Positions 46,673 to 60,800 of a stretch of 64,000 nt of DNA are shown here, one piece after another. A program made the position numbers and the translations under genes. The stretch comes from Vigna angularis (Eukaryota > Streptophyta > Magnoliopsida > Fabales > Fabaceae). The notes beneath the pieces were generated by a model. That model was not told where the DNA came from, did no database searches, and was given only the letters and a program-made list of their open reading frames with translations. Positions within the stretch are counted from its first letter, which is position 1, and each line of letters opens with the position of its first letter. Location of the stretch: NCBI RefSeq assembly GCF_016808095.1, contig NC_068971.1:2418001-2482000 (forward strand), in the 5' to 3' direction.

Positions 46673-49600
46673 AAAGTATCAACTGACACGTAATAAGTTT
46701 AAGGATGATATTAACCCAATTTAACAAATCTAATCCAATCGTTTAATACAAATTGAAATTTAATTTTTAAAAAAGATTAAATTTAATAATTGAAACAAAA
46801 ATTGTAAGGAAAAAGAAGATTTTAGCCTAACAAAAAATAATAAAAATGACAAATACACTTAAGTAATAACTCGCGTAAGAATTAAAAATCTTTATGCGAC
46901 ATTGTAAAATCTTTAAAATTAAGGTAAAAATAACAATGCATTGGAACTACTCTAAGAAAAAGTTAATTATCTTTTTACTACTATCTAACAAAAGGTTAAT
47001 AATCATCAGTAAAACTAAATAATAATTAATCATAAACAACAAGAATCATCTGCATTATAGGCTAATAGCCATTACGTGACAATGATTAGGCAATCCAAGA
47101 TGAATAACAAGGGAAATTTTTGAAATTAATGCATTTTTTTATATTCTTTTATCTCTTAAAATTAAATAATGCTTCCGATCTTGCAATCTATCTTTATAAG
47201 AAATTGTCGCCTTCAAATCACTTTTATTTCTGTTCGTACGCACTTTTTTAAATGAAAAAAGAGAGTATAATTTGTCCCTCCAAATTAGATTCCTTTGTAC
47301 TTTAATCTTAAATTTGAATTATATATATATATATATTATATTTATCTATATAAGATAATCTCTGCAGAAGTATCTTGGAAAATCAAACAAAATGACAAAA
47401 ATGTATGCTTGGTTAATATTGCACGTTTTCATGACTTTAAAGTTTCACACTATTCAATGAACATGATTCATGCTGTCGTGAGAATTTCACACTCCTCAAT
47501 ATTTAATCTTACAAAAATAAATATCCCTATTTGGAACCTACAAAAACTTACTATTGTTTTTAATTTTAATATACTTCTAAACTTCAGAAATAGCAATAAA
47601 ATATATAATTAAAATTATCAAGTTATTATTACATGTTATTTAAATACAAGTATGAATATAAATAAAATGAATAATATAATTATTATTTTATTAATAAATA
47701 AAAGAGGAGAATGTGTACTTTAAAATTATAATGTAATGTTATAGCCGTTGCTCCTCCAATGAGTACCTCAAACCCAATGTGATAACATTATATGAAAGAA
47801 TTGATTAAGCTATTCAAATTTTTGTTTAAAATTTAAAAAGTAAAGGAGTGTCATTTCAATAAAATATAAGAGATAGATATCTCTCTGTATTAAAAATAGA
47901 AGGAAGAGACCGATCTTATTTTAGCATGAACTCATGAAAGTAAAAAAAATTATATTATAATATTTGGTATTGCTACTAATAAATTAAAGTGACGAAGTAA
48001 AAACATTTAATTTAATATGTAATAAAAAAATAAAATTCTATATTTTATTTTGGCACTGAGATATAACAATCATCTGATAACTGCTTTATGTTAATACTAT
48101 TATTAATACATTTTGTGGGATCATCAACATGAATAATCTATGCTAAAAGTTTGTCATTAATTTATGATTAAGTTATTTTTACTATATTATTTTGGTTTTG
48201 TGGGGTCTTTCTTTTTTGGTTTAGGGTTAGATATATAGTATAGGGAAGGAGCAACAAGGCCTACTGGTGCTGTCACATGAAATCATGCGTGTGCACCCCA
48301 CTATCACAACCCATGCTATATTATTACCAAAATTATTATAAAATTTGTTATAATTATTATTAATAAACAATAATTATAATAATAATGTTGTATTCTGATT
48401 GAACATGACAAGAAGGGTGAGATTTGAACAAATATATAGCTACCCATTTAATTTTTCAATTATCAAATCAATCCATCTTTTGCTCACATCAATAGAAATA
48501 GCACAAACATCACAATACCTTGTACGAAGCAAACAACATCATTTTACACGTTCAAATGAAGAATAGAATCAGGACACAGAATCATTGAAATTGGACACAG
48601 TACAATAATAGTACTTGAAGGTTTCACTGCAATTCGACACGTACCATGACATTGTTGAACAAGAATCTCATCAACATCCTCCATTGCGGAATATCATGCA
48701 CCAGACCACACTTTGAGTCTTTATCTCCTTTCACTACCCAAAAGCATTCAATTCAGATATTTCATTGCCTGGTTTTACTTGCACGTACAATAATATATCA
48801 GATTACGTACTTCTTTTATTTCTTTCCCCACTGACACAAATATATATACACAGTCATAAGAAAAAGTTAGTGCTTCAATTTTATTTATTTTTTTCAAATG
48901 GGTGTTGTTTTATCTCCAATTTTCTATTGGAGATAGCATAAAATGTACCTCATCATATCAATAAGAAGTTGTTATTATGCTATTGATGTTATTGCTGTTG
49001 CTGTTTTGTGTGTGTGGTCGTGTCAGCTGTCGTAGATTATCCAACCACAATTTCACATGCTCTTGCCATGTGTTAAGCAGCAATTTCGGACTTCTGTGTG
49101 AAGACAAACTTAGTTTAGTATTATGTTATTATTAATACATGGCTGAGTGCAATTTAACATCCCACTAAACTGGTTTGATTCCCTAACACAATCATATGGT
49201 GCTGCATTGCGCTCTAATCAATTCAGCTCCAAACTGACCAATTCAATAATTTAATCAGCCAGTAGAAAACACAAGGCATGGTAGATATTTTTCAGTCTTG
49301 TAGAATTAAAAAATGACACAAAAACTTAGGTGTCCATAGTGACATTAAAATGAGACGGAATGCTTCATATGAAATCGGTTATGTTATTTAATTAATGGTA
49401 ATACCAAACTTGTAAACAGACCAATTAGAAAGCACTGGCACTGTATTGAAGTGGATCAGTTCTGCAAAGAATGAGAAACCAGCTTTTGGATATGGATAAA
49501 GAAGAGGTTAAAGCTGAAGTTCATTACTTAGAATTTAATAATAATAATAACAACATCAACTCTAGCCATTACATGGATGCAAAGGTCTGATTATTAAGAA

Positions 49601-52600
49601 AGCTAAATCCAGTAACAAGAATCCACATGGTCTGCTATGATTCATTCATATATGTTAAATATAGTTGTGAATCCAGTTGAGTTTAATTCTGACATTAAGT
49701 AGAAATGATAATTTAGACTTCTCCTACAGTATCGTTACCACATTAGAGTTTAACAGCCAAATTCGGAATGGATTGGTGTGATTCCTTTACGCTTAATACA
49801 CCAGAATATCGAACCGTGAACGAAGAAAGACATGAGATAAAAGCAAACATATTGGTTATTTATTGTGAGACCTTAATTCTCGACTGGAGAGGACACCAAA
49901 ACCTATGTCCTTCCATCCCTCGGATAGTTAGAGAGGAGGACCAGTTTTGGATTTTTTTCATGTTGACAAAGAAATAACAAGGAAAATGAATGACTAGTGC
50001 CTGATCGAATTAATTGGATCATGTATGAACAAGGTATTGTTTTAAGGTTTTTAGTTGAAAATGGTGTCAATATGATGTTATTATCTTGGTGACCCTCTTC
50101 AAAAAATCCATCAAATATGTGATTAGTTCTTCCATATCTTGAAGCTCTTGTTTGTGGAGAGAAATCAACCTCTTAAAATAGATTTGTTCTTGAAAAGACC
50201 TTTGAGTCAAAAGGAAAATCAAATAGAGAAATACGTCTGAAGCATGTTGCATAATCTTTCACTAAGTTTTCTCCAAACATTGAATGACACACCTTACTTA
50301 ATGGCATCATAGAACAGAATTATTAGTGTGTGATATGCTGCGATATGCACCCTCTTCTTGAGGCTCTTTTCTTTTTCTATTTGTTTGAGACTAGCACTCT
50401 CTTTTATGCATCTGATTTTGTTTTTATCTGTCCTCCCTTCCAACATTATTTTGGATGATTCTGCAATCAGCTTGCCAAATTGTTCAAAAATCCAGTGCCT
50501 CATTGACCAGAATTTCTTGTCCTGATATAACACTCTAAAGAGCAGAAAGGTGTCAGAATGGCATTGGCTGAGAGAATAAAGCCCTTTGCCTAATGTCTAA
50601 TAGTGGATAAACTTACATAAATCAACATAGTTTTTTATTCATTATGATTTTAGCACCAAAATTGATCATTGGTGGAGTCCATTATTAATATGCAAATTGG
50701 TTATTGGTGGGCTATACCAAAGACCTTCTTTTCTTGCATAAAATAAAGATTCCTGACAAATAGGTTGGACATTTATGTTGATGCTACTAGATTGTGTTGG
50801 CTTAAGCCTGCTTTGTGGAGTTTCACACATTGAGACTGATCCATGTAGAGACCAGAGTTAACAGGTGTTGTCAATGTTATGTTGGGTGTGCTATAAAATG
50901 GTCAAGTGGTAGTGGGGGCTAATGTACCTGTAAGGTAAGACAAAAGGGGTCATCAGAAACACCAACTGAACTGCAACTAAAGTAACCAAAAAAGGAGTCC
51001 AGATTCTTTACTAGAATGTTTTTTTTTTAAACTTGTTTTATGCTAAACATTAAAAATACACTGATGTTATTATATTAAATTTCCTTTTAATAAAAGATCA
51101 AAATTTATCAGTGTATTTTGAAAAACACAGACAGTGTAGAAAAACTATGTAAGAAATCCAAATTGCAAAGGAAAGTAAACAAAAGGGGCACTATTGAGAG
51201 ACCATCCTTGGCCATCATTTTCAAAGCTAAAATGATTGAAGTAATAATGATTCTTAGTCCCCACTTTAACTTTAAAAATTAAAATGATTTGGAAGGAAAA
51301 GGGGCAATGGTACTTGGTAGAAATGTTGAACCAAAGCCACTCTAAAGGGTCACACAAAGTAAGGTTTCTCTAGAGGGAATGAGTGCTCTCTTTGATTGCT
51401 GTATGAACACTGTAGAATCAAAGAATTAATGAAATTATGAAAGTGACAACCCCACAAGTGCTCTCTTTATATTTTTATATATTTTTTTAAAAATAAGAAA
51501 AAGTAAAAAACAAATAATATCAAATGAATTTAAAAAATTTTAATATATAAAAAAAATAATACTTTAAGATACATAGATTTTTACATTCATTTGATTTTTT
51601 TTTCCTTAAAAAAATATAAAAATTTAATTTTTAATAACTATTTTATCTCGTATATTGAACATAAAAACGTGTCATTTTTTCCATCCTCCTTTATAGTGTG
51701 CTCCAATTTTCTTTGTGAGAAAAGCTTTTAAAAATCTGAAAAGTGGATAGATGGGTGAAGTAAATCCAGCAGAAGATCTCACTACTCACAACTTTCACTT
51801 TTGCTGTATATGAATTGTAGAACGGTATATACAACTATCATGGTTCTAGGATTCTCTGCTGAAAAAAGTGACAGCCATTTTAATCTCAACCTCACGAACT
51901 ATTTTCCAAGTTTATGCAACAAGTCAAGACCTTCACATTCATTTCCACCAATCACAGACACCATAAAGAAAATTAACTTTCCAGGTAAAACTACAGAGAT
52001 ATTCTTACCAGACAATACATTCTTTTTGCATCCTGCCACTTGTAAAATGAAAAACTACATTTACTAAATAGAAGAAGTATAACGATACTTTGATAATATT
52101 TTTTTGACAATATTTTAATATCATTTATGTGTTATTTTGTGATTGGTCCATGTTGATGTTTATGATTATTATTATTGATTGTGTGACATGTAGATAATGT
52201 TAAAATGTTGTCAAAAAAATGTTGTTTAAGTATCATTATCCATATAAGAATAATTAGTGAAAACATTGTTAGAGAACTCTTTATATCATTTCCTTTTGGG
52301 TGCATAGGAAACAAAGAAACAATATTAAGAACAATCCCAAAAGCAAGAACTCTAGAACCATGGAATCAGAAAAAACAGGAAAATTTATTTATTGAGATGA
52401 ATGCTAGTTTCATGTCTCCAGTTTTTTGTTAATCAAAATGTAGGAGAATTCTTGCAAGATGTATCTATTTTGATAATTTTTAATCAGTAATAAAAAAATA
52501 TGTTAGTATTGCTAGTAACTTTTTATGAATAATGATATATTAATACATATTTTTTTTATAATATTTTCACATAACACATATTATTTTTTCATGAAATTTA

Positions 52601-54183
52601 AATTTAGATTACACCAGTATAATAACAAAAAAAATAATGAATTAATAAAGAAATAATAGGTATATGTATGTTATGTCAAAAATGTTTTCAAGATGTAAAA
52701 TTTAATTTCTCCTTTTATATGTCAAAGTTCTCATAAAACATATTCCAATGTCTTACTTTTTTTAATTAGATTTAAAGATAACATTATTTATTGAAATTTA
52801 TATAAAATATCAAATAACTACAAGTTGACTAAGTCATATCGGAAAAAACAAAGTTGTCACAAAAATAACATAAAAAAATACTCCAATTGGGTGAGAGTCT
52901 CTAAGGAAACATTTAGTAAAGAAAAAGAAAATAGAAAGGGAAAGAAAGTAGGTAAGTGAGAAAAGAAGAAAAATAAATTTAAAATAAAAGTTGTTTGATT
53001 GAAAATAAATAAAAAGAGAAATAGTGTAAAAATTGACTTTTTGAATTAAAAACAAACAATAATAGAGGAATTGCCTAATCAATCAATTTTTTTCTTGGAC
53101 CCACTAATTATTTTAGAAAAATCTCTACAAGTCTACTATATTAAACTAGTAACATTCTTTTATTTCTTTTATTTTCTCCCAGGCTTGACTTTTTCTTTTT
53201 AGAGAAAAAAAAAAGTTTTTCTAGTAAATAAACTAGAAGTTTTTGTAAAATTTAAAAACCTTCTAAACAACTAACTAAACTAGTCCAAAAAATAAAGGAT
53301 ATATAATTTATTATGTATACATATACATAAATATTTAAACTATATCTTTCCAAGAAAAAAACTATATAGCATTTATATACTAAGCCAAAATACTGGCAGA
53401 ATAAGTAATAATCTTCCTCTATCTACTTGTGTCAAATTTAATCATAGCAATTCAATAATACAATTGATAAAAGCATCATACAATATTTACTATTTAAATA
53501 TTATAGTTGAATACATTAATACAGATAGATTACATATGTGTTTACTTTTATTATTTGAAATACTTTTTTGTGTTACTCTGTGTATTTTAACTTTATTATA
53601 AATATTTTATGTCGAGGTAAAAATTCGTTGTTCTTACTTTATTTTCAAATTGAATGCAAATGATTTAATATATAAAATTAATAATTAATACACAATGTAA
53701 GAGATCGATGACAGTTGAACGTAATATATATTAAGTAAAATAATTTGTCTATAAATAAATTATGACAGAAGGTTAAAATTAATTAAAATATCCTCAAAAT
53801 ATATTTTATATTAAAATTTATTTAAAATATCATAGACACATGTTTGGTTGAGTCATCTTCAATAATAAACTATTTTAACTAATATTTTTCTAGACATCTA
53901 TAATTTAATAAGGCTAATTTAACATTTTTCATCACGAACTTTAATTACTAACCAAATTTCTTTTCAACTAATTTTGACAAAAAAAAATCTAAGGCATATA
54001 AAAAAATGTGACATATAATTATATTTATTATGGTATGATATTTGTAACAAATTATATATATATATATATATATTGTAACAAATCATTGGTTTGTTTTGAA
54101 GTGTGAAAATCCCGCGAACTGATGGATTGTACTATTACACTAGTGAGTAGATGTTACAGCATACTGTGTTTTGTGGCCTTGCA
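46673..54183. other. Long AT-rich intergenic region
   Basis: No supportable gene. (TA)n tracts lie at about 47321-47336 and 54053-54073. Two neighbouring minus-strand frames at 50067-50252 and 50294-50533 are Lys/Glu-rich and separated by stops; they could be a fragment of an old coding sequence, but I recognise no family. Confidence 0.5.
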
Positions 54184-56814
54184 ATGCTCAAAGCTTCTCC
54201 ATCAAACTCACTCATCTAAACCCTGCCACCATATGCATTTTGTACTCTTTCCTCAACCCAAATGAACCCCATCAAGAAATTAACATTTTCCCATATTTTC
54301 CAGAAATGTTCCAATCTTAAAGCTCTAAATCCTGGCAAGCAAGCCCATGCCCAGATGATTGTAACTGGTTTTGTGTCCAACATCTATGTTGCCAACTGCT
54401 TAATTCAATTCTATTGTAAAGGTTCCAACATGGGATATGCATTCAATGTGTTTGACAGAATGCTTGAAAGGGACGTAATCTCTTGGAATACTATGATATT
54501 TGGATATGCTGGAGTAAGGAACATGGGGTTTGCACAGTCTTTGTTTGACACAATGCCTGAAAGAGATGTGGTTTCGTGGAATTCTTTGCTCTCTTGTTAT
54601 TTACATAATAGTGCTAATCGAAAGTCAATTGAAATATTTGTCCAGATGAGATCACTGAAAATCACACATGACTATACTTCATTTGCTGTTGTTTTAAAAG
54701 CTTGTTTAGGTATTGAAGACTATGGTTTAGGGCTTCAGGTGCACTGCCTTGCAATTCATATGGGTTTTGTGAAAGATGTGGTGACAGGTAGTGCTCTAGT
54801 AGATATGTACTCAAAATTTAAGAAACTGGATGATGCTTTTAAGGTTTTCCGTGAAATGCCAGTGAGAAATTTGGTGTGCTGGAATGCTGTAATTGCGGGC
54901 CATGTTCAGAACGAGCGGTTTATTAAGGGACTAAAACTGTTTAAGGATTTGCTGAAAGTAGGTATGGGGGTGAGTCAATCAACCTATGCCAGTGTATTCA
55001 GATCATGTGCGGGATTATCTGCATTGAAATTGGGTACACAGATGCATGGTCACGCTCTAAAGACTGATTTTGGATATGACTGTATAGTTGAAACTGCCAC
55101 ATTGGACATGTACGCAAAATGTGGCAGAATGTCTGATGCCTGGAAGGTATTTAACATGTTGCCTAATCGGCAATCTTATAATGCCATTATTGTTGGATAT
55201 GCTCGGAAAGAACAAGGTTTTAAGGCTTTAGAGATTTTTCAGTTTTTACAGAGGACTTACCTTGGCTTTGACGACATTAGTTTGTCTGGTGCTTTGACTG
55301 CTTGTTCAGTGATCAAAGGCCATTTGGAGGGAATCCAGCTACATGGATTAGCGGTCAAATGTGGTTTAGAGTTTAATATTTGTGTTGCGAATACAATTTT
55401 AGACATGTATGGCAAGTGTGGAGCTCTGATGGAAGCTTGTTTAATATTTGACGAGATGGAGAGAAGGGATGTTGTGTCTTGGAATGCAATCATTGCAGCT
55501 CATGAGCAAAATAAAGAAATAGGGAAAACACTTTCCCTCTTTGTTTCAATGCAGTGATCAGCAATGGAACCTGATGATTTTACTTACGGTAGTGTTGTAA
55601 AAGCATGTGCTGGTCAGCAAGCTTTAAACAATGGTATGGAGATCCATGGAAGAATTATTAAGTCTGGTATGGGGTTAGATTGTTTTGTTGGCAGTGCTCT
55701 TGTTGATATGTATAGCAAGTGTGGAATGCTAACGGAGGCAGAAAAGATCCACGACAGACTGGAAGAGCAGACAACTGTTTCCTGGAATTCGATCATCTCA
55801 GGATTCTCATCACAAAAGCAAAGTGAAAATGCTCAGATATATGTTTCTCAGATGCTGGAAAAGGGTGTAATACCCGACAACTTTACATATGCTACAGTTC
55901 TTGATATCTGTGCTAATATGGCCACCGTAGAACTTGGAAAACAGATTCATGCTCAAATTTTAAAGTTACAGTTGCATTCAGATGTGTATATTGCCAGCAC
56001 ACTTGTAGATATGTATTCAAAGTGTGGAAATATGCGGGATTCCAGGCTAATGTTTGAGAAAGCACCAAAGCGGGATTTTGTCACTTGGAGTGCCATGATC
56101 TGTGCATATGCATACCATGGTCTTGGAGAAGAAGCCATTAAATTATTCGAGGAGATGCAGCTTTTGAATGTGAAACCAAATCATACAGTTTTTATTTCAG
56201 TCCTCAGAACTTGTGCACATATGGGTTATGTGGACAGAGGGTTACACTACTTTCAGGAAATGCTAAGTCACTATGGTTTAGATCCCCATATGGAGCACTA
56301 TTCGTGTATGGTAGATCTATTAGGGAGGTCAGGCCAAGTAAATGAAGCTTTAAAACTTATTGAAAGCATGCCTTTTGAGGCTGATGATGTAATATGGAGA
56401 ACTTTGCTCAGTAATTGCAAGATGCAAGGGAATATAGAAGTTGCAGAAAAAGCAGCAAATTATTTATTGTAGTTAAACCCTCAAGATTCTTCAGCATATG
56501 TTCTTTTATCTAATGTATATGCTAACGCGGGCATGTGGAGTGAAGTTGCAAAAATAAGAAGTGTAATGAAGAACTGCAAGTTAAAGAAGGAGCCGGGCTG
56601 TAGCTGGATTGAAATAAGAGATGAGGTACACACATTTCTTGTTGGAGACAAAGCACATCCAAGATCTCAAGTGATATATGAGCAAATTCATTTGCTTGTG
56701 GACGAGATGAAGTGGGCTGGTTATGTTCCAGATATTGATTTCTTACTTGATGAGGAGGTGGAAGAACAGGATCCTTATGAGGGGCCCAAAGCTACCATTT
56801 GTAGTATGAGATAA
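54184..56814 (+). pseudogene. PPR protein of the E/E+ editing-factor class (At3g02330/MEF13-like), broken by stops
   Basis: From 54262 one frame runs 850 codons to 56814 with two stops: TGA at 55555-55557 (codon 432) and TAG at 56470-56472 (codon 737). No frameshift is seen in this span. The text reads as PLS-type pentatricopeptide repeats (many VSWN and LVDMYSKCG motifs), then E and E+ domains from about codon 690 (CSWIEIRDEVHTFLVGDKAHP, MKWAGYVPDIDF). It ends without a DYW deaminase domain. Such proteins bind organelle RNA and direct C-to-U editing; the closest match I recall is Arabidopsis MEF13 in mitochondria. An upstream ATG at 54184 in the same frame could start the targeting peptide, but TAA at 54217-54219 interrupts it. 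The stops fit CGA-to-TGA and CAG-to-TAG changes. The gene is intronless and looks recently lost. Confidence 0.88.
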
Positions 56815-57849
56815 TGATGTAGGAAACATTTCAAATGATGCTTACAGTGGCTTACGGGGGCCTCTTAAAGAGCATCAAGAGTTTGGTGGGTTTATCCGGC
56901 AATCTGACCACCTCAAACATATATTCGTCATTCATTCATAGTTCTGAGCTTGTGGTACTCTATATCTAAAGAAATAACATGTAGTTAGAGTCCTCAGATG
57001 TTCTTCACTTGATTAATAAACCAGATATACATTCTCATACCATTGGATCATTATGAACAGATTCATGCAACCATCGAATGAGTACGAGACTAGTGGGAAG
57101 ATGTAACACGGTACTCTCTTAAGTGGAGGAAACTTTTTGTATTGATACTCTGGCTATATAAATTTGTATAATCAAAGTGAAACTTCGCTCGGGTGGGTAA
57201 AACTTTTGCCATTTACGTCGAGAATTATTGACATGCAGCAAGTCCAAAACTAGAGCGTGGATCATAAGCGCATAAACAAAAAACAAATTAAAAGATCGTT
57301 CTTTTAACTATAAGTACCTATCCAGATGAAGCACCAGAGTTGGTGATAGCAAATCACAATTTATCGTCGCCAGACCACAAATTAGAACCACTTATTTTAC
57401 TTTTAACATTTTTTACGCGTTGAGACAATAAAGTGATTACCTTTTCTAACAATAATTCAAATACTGATGAGTCACATTATAGATACTAATATCTTCTTCT
57501 GCTAGACTCAACTTAATTAACAACTCTTAACATATCCCACTAGCCGAAAATGATAAGATCGCACCAGAAGTTGTTTAAGAAAAATGGTCCATCATATGCT
57601 TATTACCAAGTATAATCTCAAAACTAGTTATAAGAGACCAGATCATATCTACCACAATCATTTTCTCCCTTAGTACAAAACTCGATTCCTACACAACAAC
57701 TTGCACTAAAACCTACAGTGTCAATGGCCTTGTAAGCTGTAACCTATACTGACCTTTGCGAGATATTTAAGGTTAGGGTTCCATAACTCCACACCTCATT
57801 ATTCCCCTCCTATATCCCAAAAGCAAGGGGAAAAAATGTGACTATTCAT
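56815..57849. other. Spacer between convergent PPR and WIT genes
   Basis: No gene seen. It should hold the 3' ends of both transcripts, which run toward each other. Confidence 0.55.
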
Positions 57850-60800
57850 TCAAAAATTGACATCAACATTCAGATAAGTCACGGCGGAAAACAGTAAGAC
57901 AAGTACTGATAGCATGAATAAGTGCTTAAAATTAAGAACTCCTGCATCTATTCTCCTCACAGAATCATCATCTGGCATAGAATCTGCAATTTTTTCTTCA
58001 TTATCATCATTTGTGGATGAGTTTTTCCATGTCCTGTCCTCCTGAATAAGGAAAATAGGAGCAACGATTACAACTTTGACCTGTTGACATTATTCTTCTA
58101 TATGCTTTAATTTATTTTAAATGTTTATATCCTCTTTCATCCAAGTCCTCATATCTGTGAACTTGTTGTAAACTTCAGAAAGTGGCTTGACAACAATGAT
58201 AAAATGCTAAATTTACTTTTTTAATGTATATAACATGATATCAAATAAGATAAGATAATATAGTTCCTTACAAAATAAATTAAATACGGTAAGTAGAAAA
58301 AATGGAAAGTAGAAGTGAACTAATCAGCAGGTCTAATAACATTTCAGTGTCAAGTCTTTCTCTTTGGATCAGAATGCAACCAAGAACCAGGTGCAAACTA
58401 GGTGCCGATAAAAGAAAAGAAGATAATATCATAATGTCTATTATATTTATTTTCTATCCGAACTGTATTGCAGAGTAATAGAAGTCTAAACAATAGAAAG
58501 AAATAACATCTTTTATCTTAGAAAAAGAAGATTCCCTATAAAAAAAGTCACTAGTAATGGTACCAACTACAATTTGACATATCCATCCTCCTACTGGCAC
58601 ATCTTAAAATCAAATGTAAGTCAACATTAAAAGGATGTGTTTAATATATATAGGAGCCTGGATGCAAGCCTATTAGTACTTTCTAACAAGTACAGTCACA
58701 GGCAGAAATGCTCCCGTGATCTTCCAACCCCATCCACAAATAGAGCAACAAGTTCACACACACACCCATTATCAGTGTATATTTCTTAGCAATAGCGAGA
58801 TAAATCACTGTAGCGTGTTTTAAAAATTTCACATCCCTTTTACATTGGATGAAAAAAAAAATTGCCAATCACCCCGCCAACAACAACCAAAGAAGGGTTA
58901 TAAACTGCTAGCTCCTACATACCAAAAAATAAACAAAAATAATACTTTGACACCCAACTCACTTTAATAATATAATAATATTATATATATATATTAGAAT
59001 TTTAAATTGAAAAATAAAATAAATATGATTAAAATTAATTTAATTTTTTGTCAAGTTGGTGCTTTTTGTTTGGTGGGTGTCAAACTATCATCACCCAAAA
59101 ATAAAAAAATAAAAACAGTCCAACACACACCAGATTAATATTGCTAAATGTAGAAGTGATAGTATGACTCAAAAACCACCAAATCCACCTACTGGCGACT
59201 TCAAGTTATAAAAATAATCACTACTTCAGCAAAAATCGTTTTTTTTCCTATCAAAATTATGCTTTTGAAAATAGTTTTTTTGACATTTGTTGCCCTGAGA
59301 AAGCAGGTAAATTTGTCCTATTGTAGTTTTTTCAAGTAGCCAACTGTTATCCAGAAAATCCTTTTAGGAAATGCTTTGTTGATATAAGCTAATTTTATAA
59401 GTTGACTTGCTCAGGAGATTCTTGAACATCAACCATATGCAAAAGGTAAAAACACAAGTTAATAAAGTCAGAAATACCAACCTGTTGATCGGTTGTCAAA
59501 GCCACACTAACTTCTTGAGGGTACTTATTTGTCTGCTTTAGCTTCACAACCAATATTTTGTTCTCACTTGCTAAGGAAGACAGCTGCAGACAAAGTACAA
59601 TGATTTCAACTAACCATAAACGGGCGTAGTAAAGGTCAAAAGAAATCCAGTATACATTTTGCTAACATTGAGTTCTCAATACCAAAAGAATTTCCATTTC
59701 GAATACCTCACATTTCAACGCATGATTCAACATTTTCAATCAGATTTGTTTTGAAGTCCTTCTACCTTGTTTTTTTTCTTTTTATCTACCCCTTCAATCA
59801 AGGTGACTTAAATGATTTTGAAAGAAAATACATCCCAATAGTCAAATAAAGTACTTTTCAATTACGTTTCTCTATGTATAAATTAAAAAAAAATGGTAAC
59901 AGGTCTATTCATGAATAAGGTTTAAGTGGAAAACTAAAGGAAGGGAGAAACGGTCATGCTTGCTCAGTTGTTCAATTGTTATTCACAAACTGCCCCAAAA
60001 ACGAAAGCATCACATAATGCAAACCCAGTTATTATACAATGTAAATCAATTGAATCCAGTTGAAATACTAACTGTTTCTGTTGATTAATGGCAAAAAACA
60101 CTTAAACTAAATATCAATCAGTCTACAGACCAAGAAGCCTATAAACAATATCTTCCATCTAAGATCCGGATGGTTTTATTATTTTGTAGCCTTTCAAAAA
60201 CCTGATCTTTACCTGCTTATTTAGACGCTCTCTCTCAACAGCCAGCTGCATGACCAAACTTTTGAAAACCTTCGTCTGCTTTCCAATATCCTTTGCAGAT
60301 GCCACTTTTGTTTCTTCCACTTGGTGTAGTGATCCTTCCAAGCAGTGCAATCTGCTCCTCAAGAATCTTAGTTCCTCGTTTAAATCAGTATTGGATTCAG
60401 ATAATATGATGAATTTCTCCTCTGCATTGTCAGCCCGGCTCTCCGCTTTAGAGACCTTTGACTTAAGATCCTTTATCACTTGCTCCATATCTTTAATTGT
60501 AGAATTCAACATATTTTGTTTCTCTAGACTAGCTTCGGCAGATGCTACAGCATGCTGCAGCAGTAAATCAGATTTGCCACCACTATCTTTCAAAAGAGCT
60601 ATCTGCCTGTTGAGTTCACTATTAGTCTCAGACAATAACTTACAATTTGCTTCCGCGGTATTAGCCTGACTTTCTGCATTAGATATATTTTCTTTCAATT
60701 CAAGGATAATACCTTCCGTCTCTCTCACTTCAGAACACAAAACAGTATACTGTTTCTGATATGCATCAGCAGATGCCTTCACATTGATTAGCTGGCTTTC

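Noticed and set aside
47321..47336. (TA)n tract as a promoter
   Set aside because: No gene follows it on either strand; it is best read as a simple repeat.
54262..55557. A complete 431-residue PPR protein
   Set aside because: Family sequence continues in the same frame straight after the TGA, so this is the front part of a broken longer gene.
55564..56814. Separate PPR genes at 55564-56472 and 56533-56814
   Set aside because: They are the middle and end of the same interrupted PPR frame.
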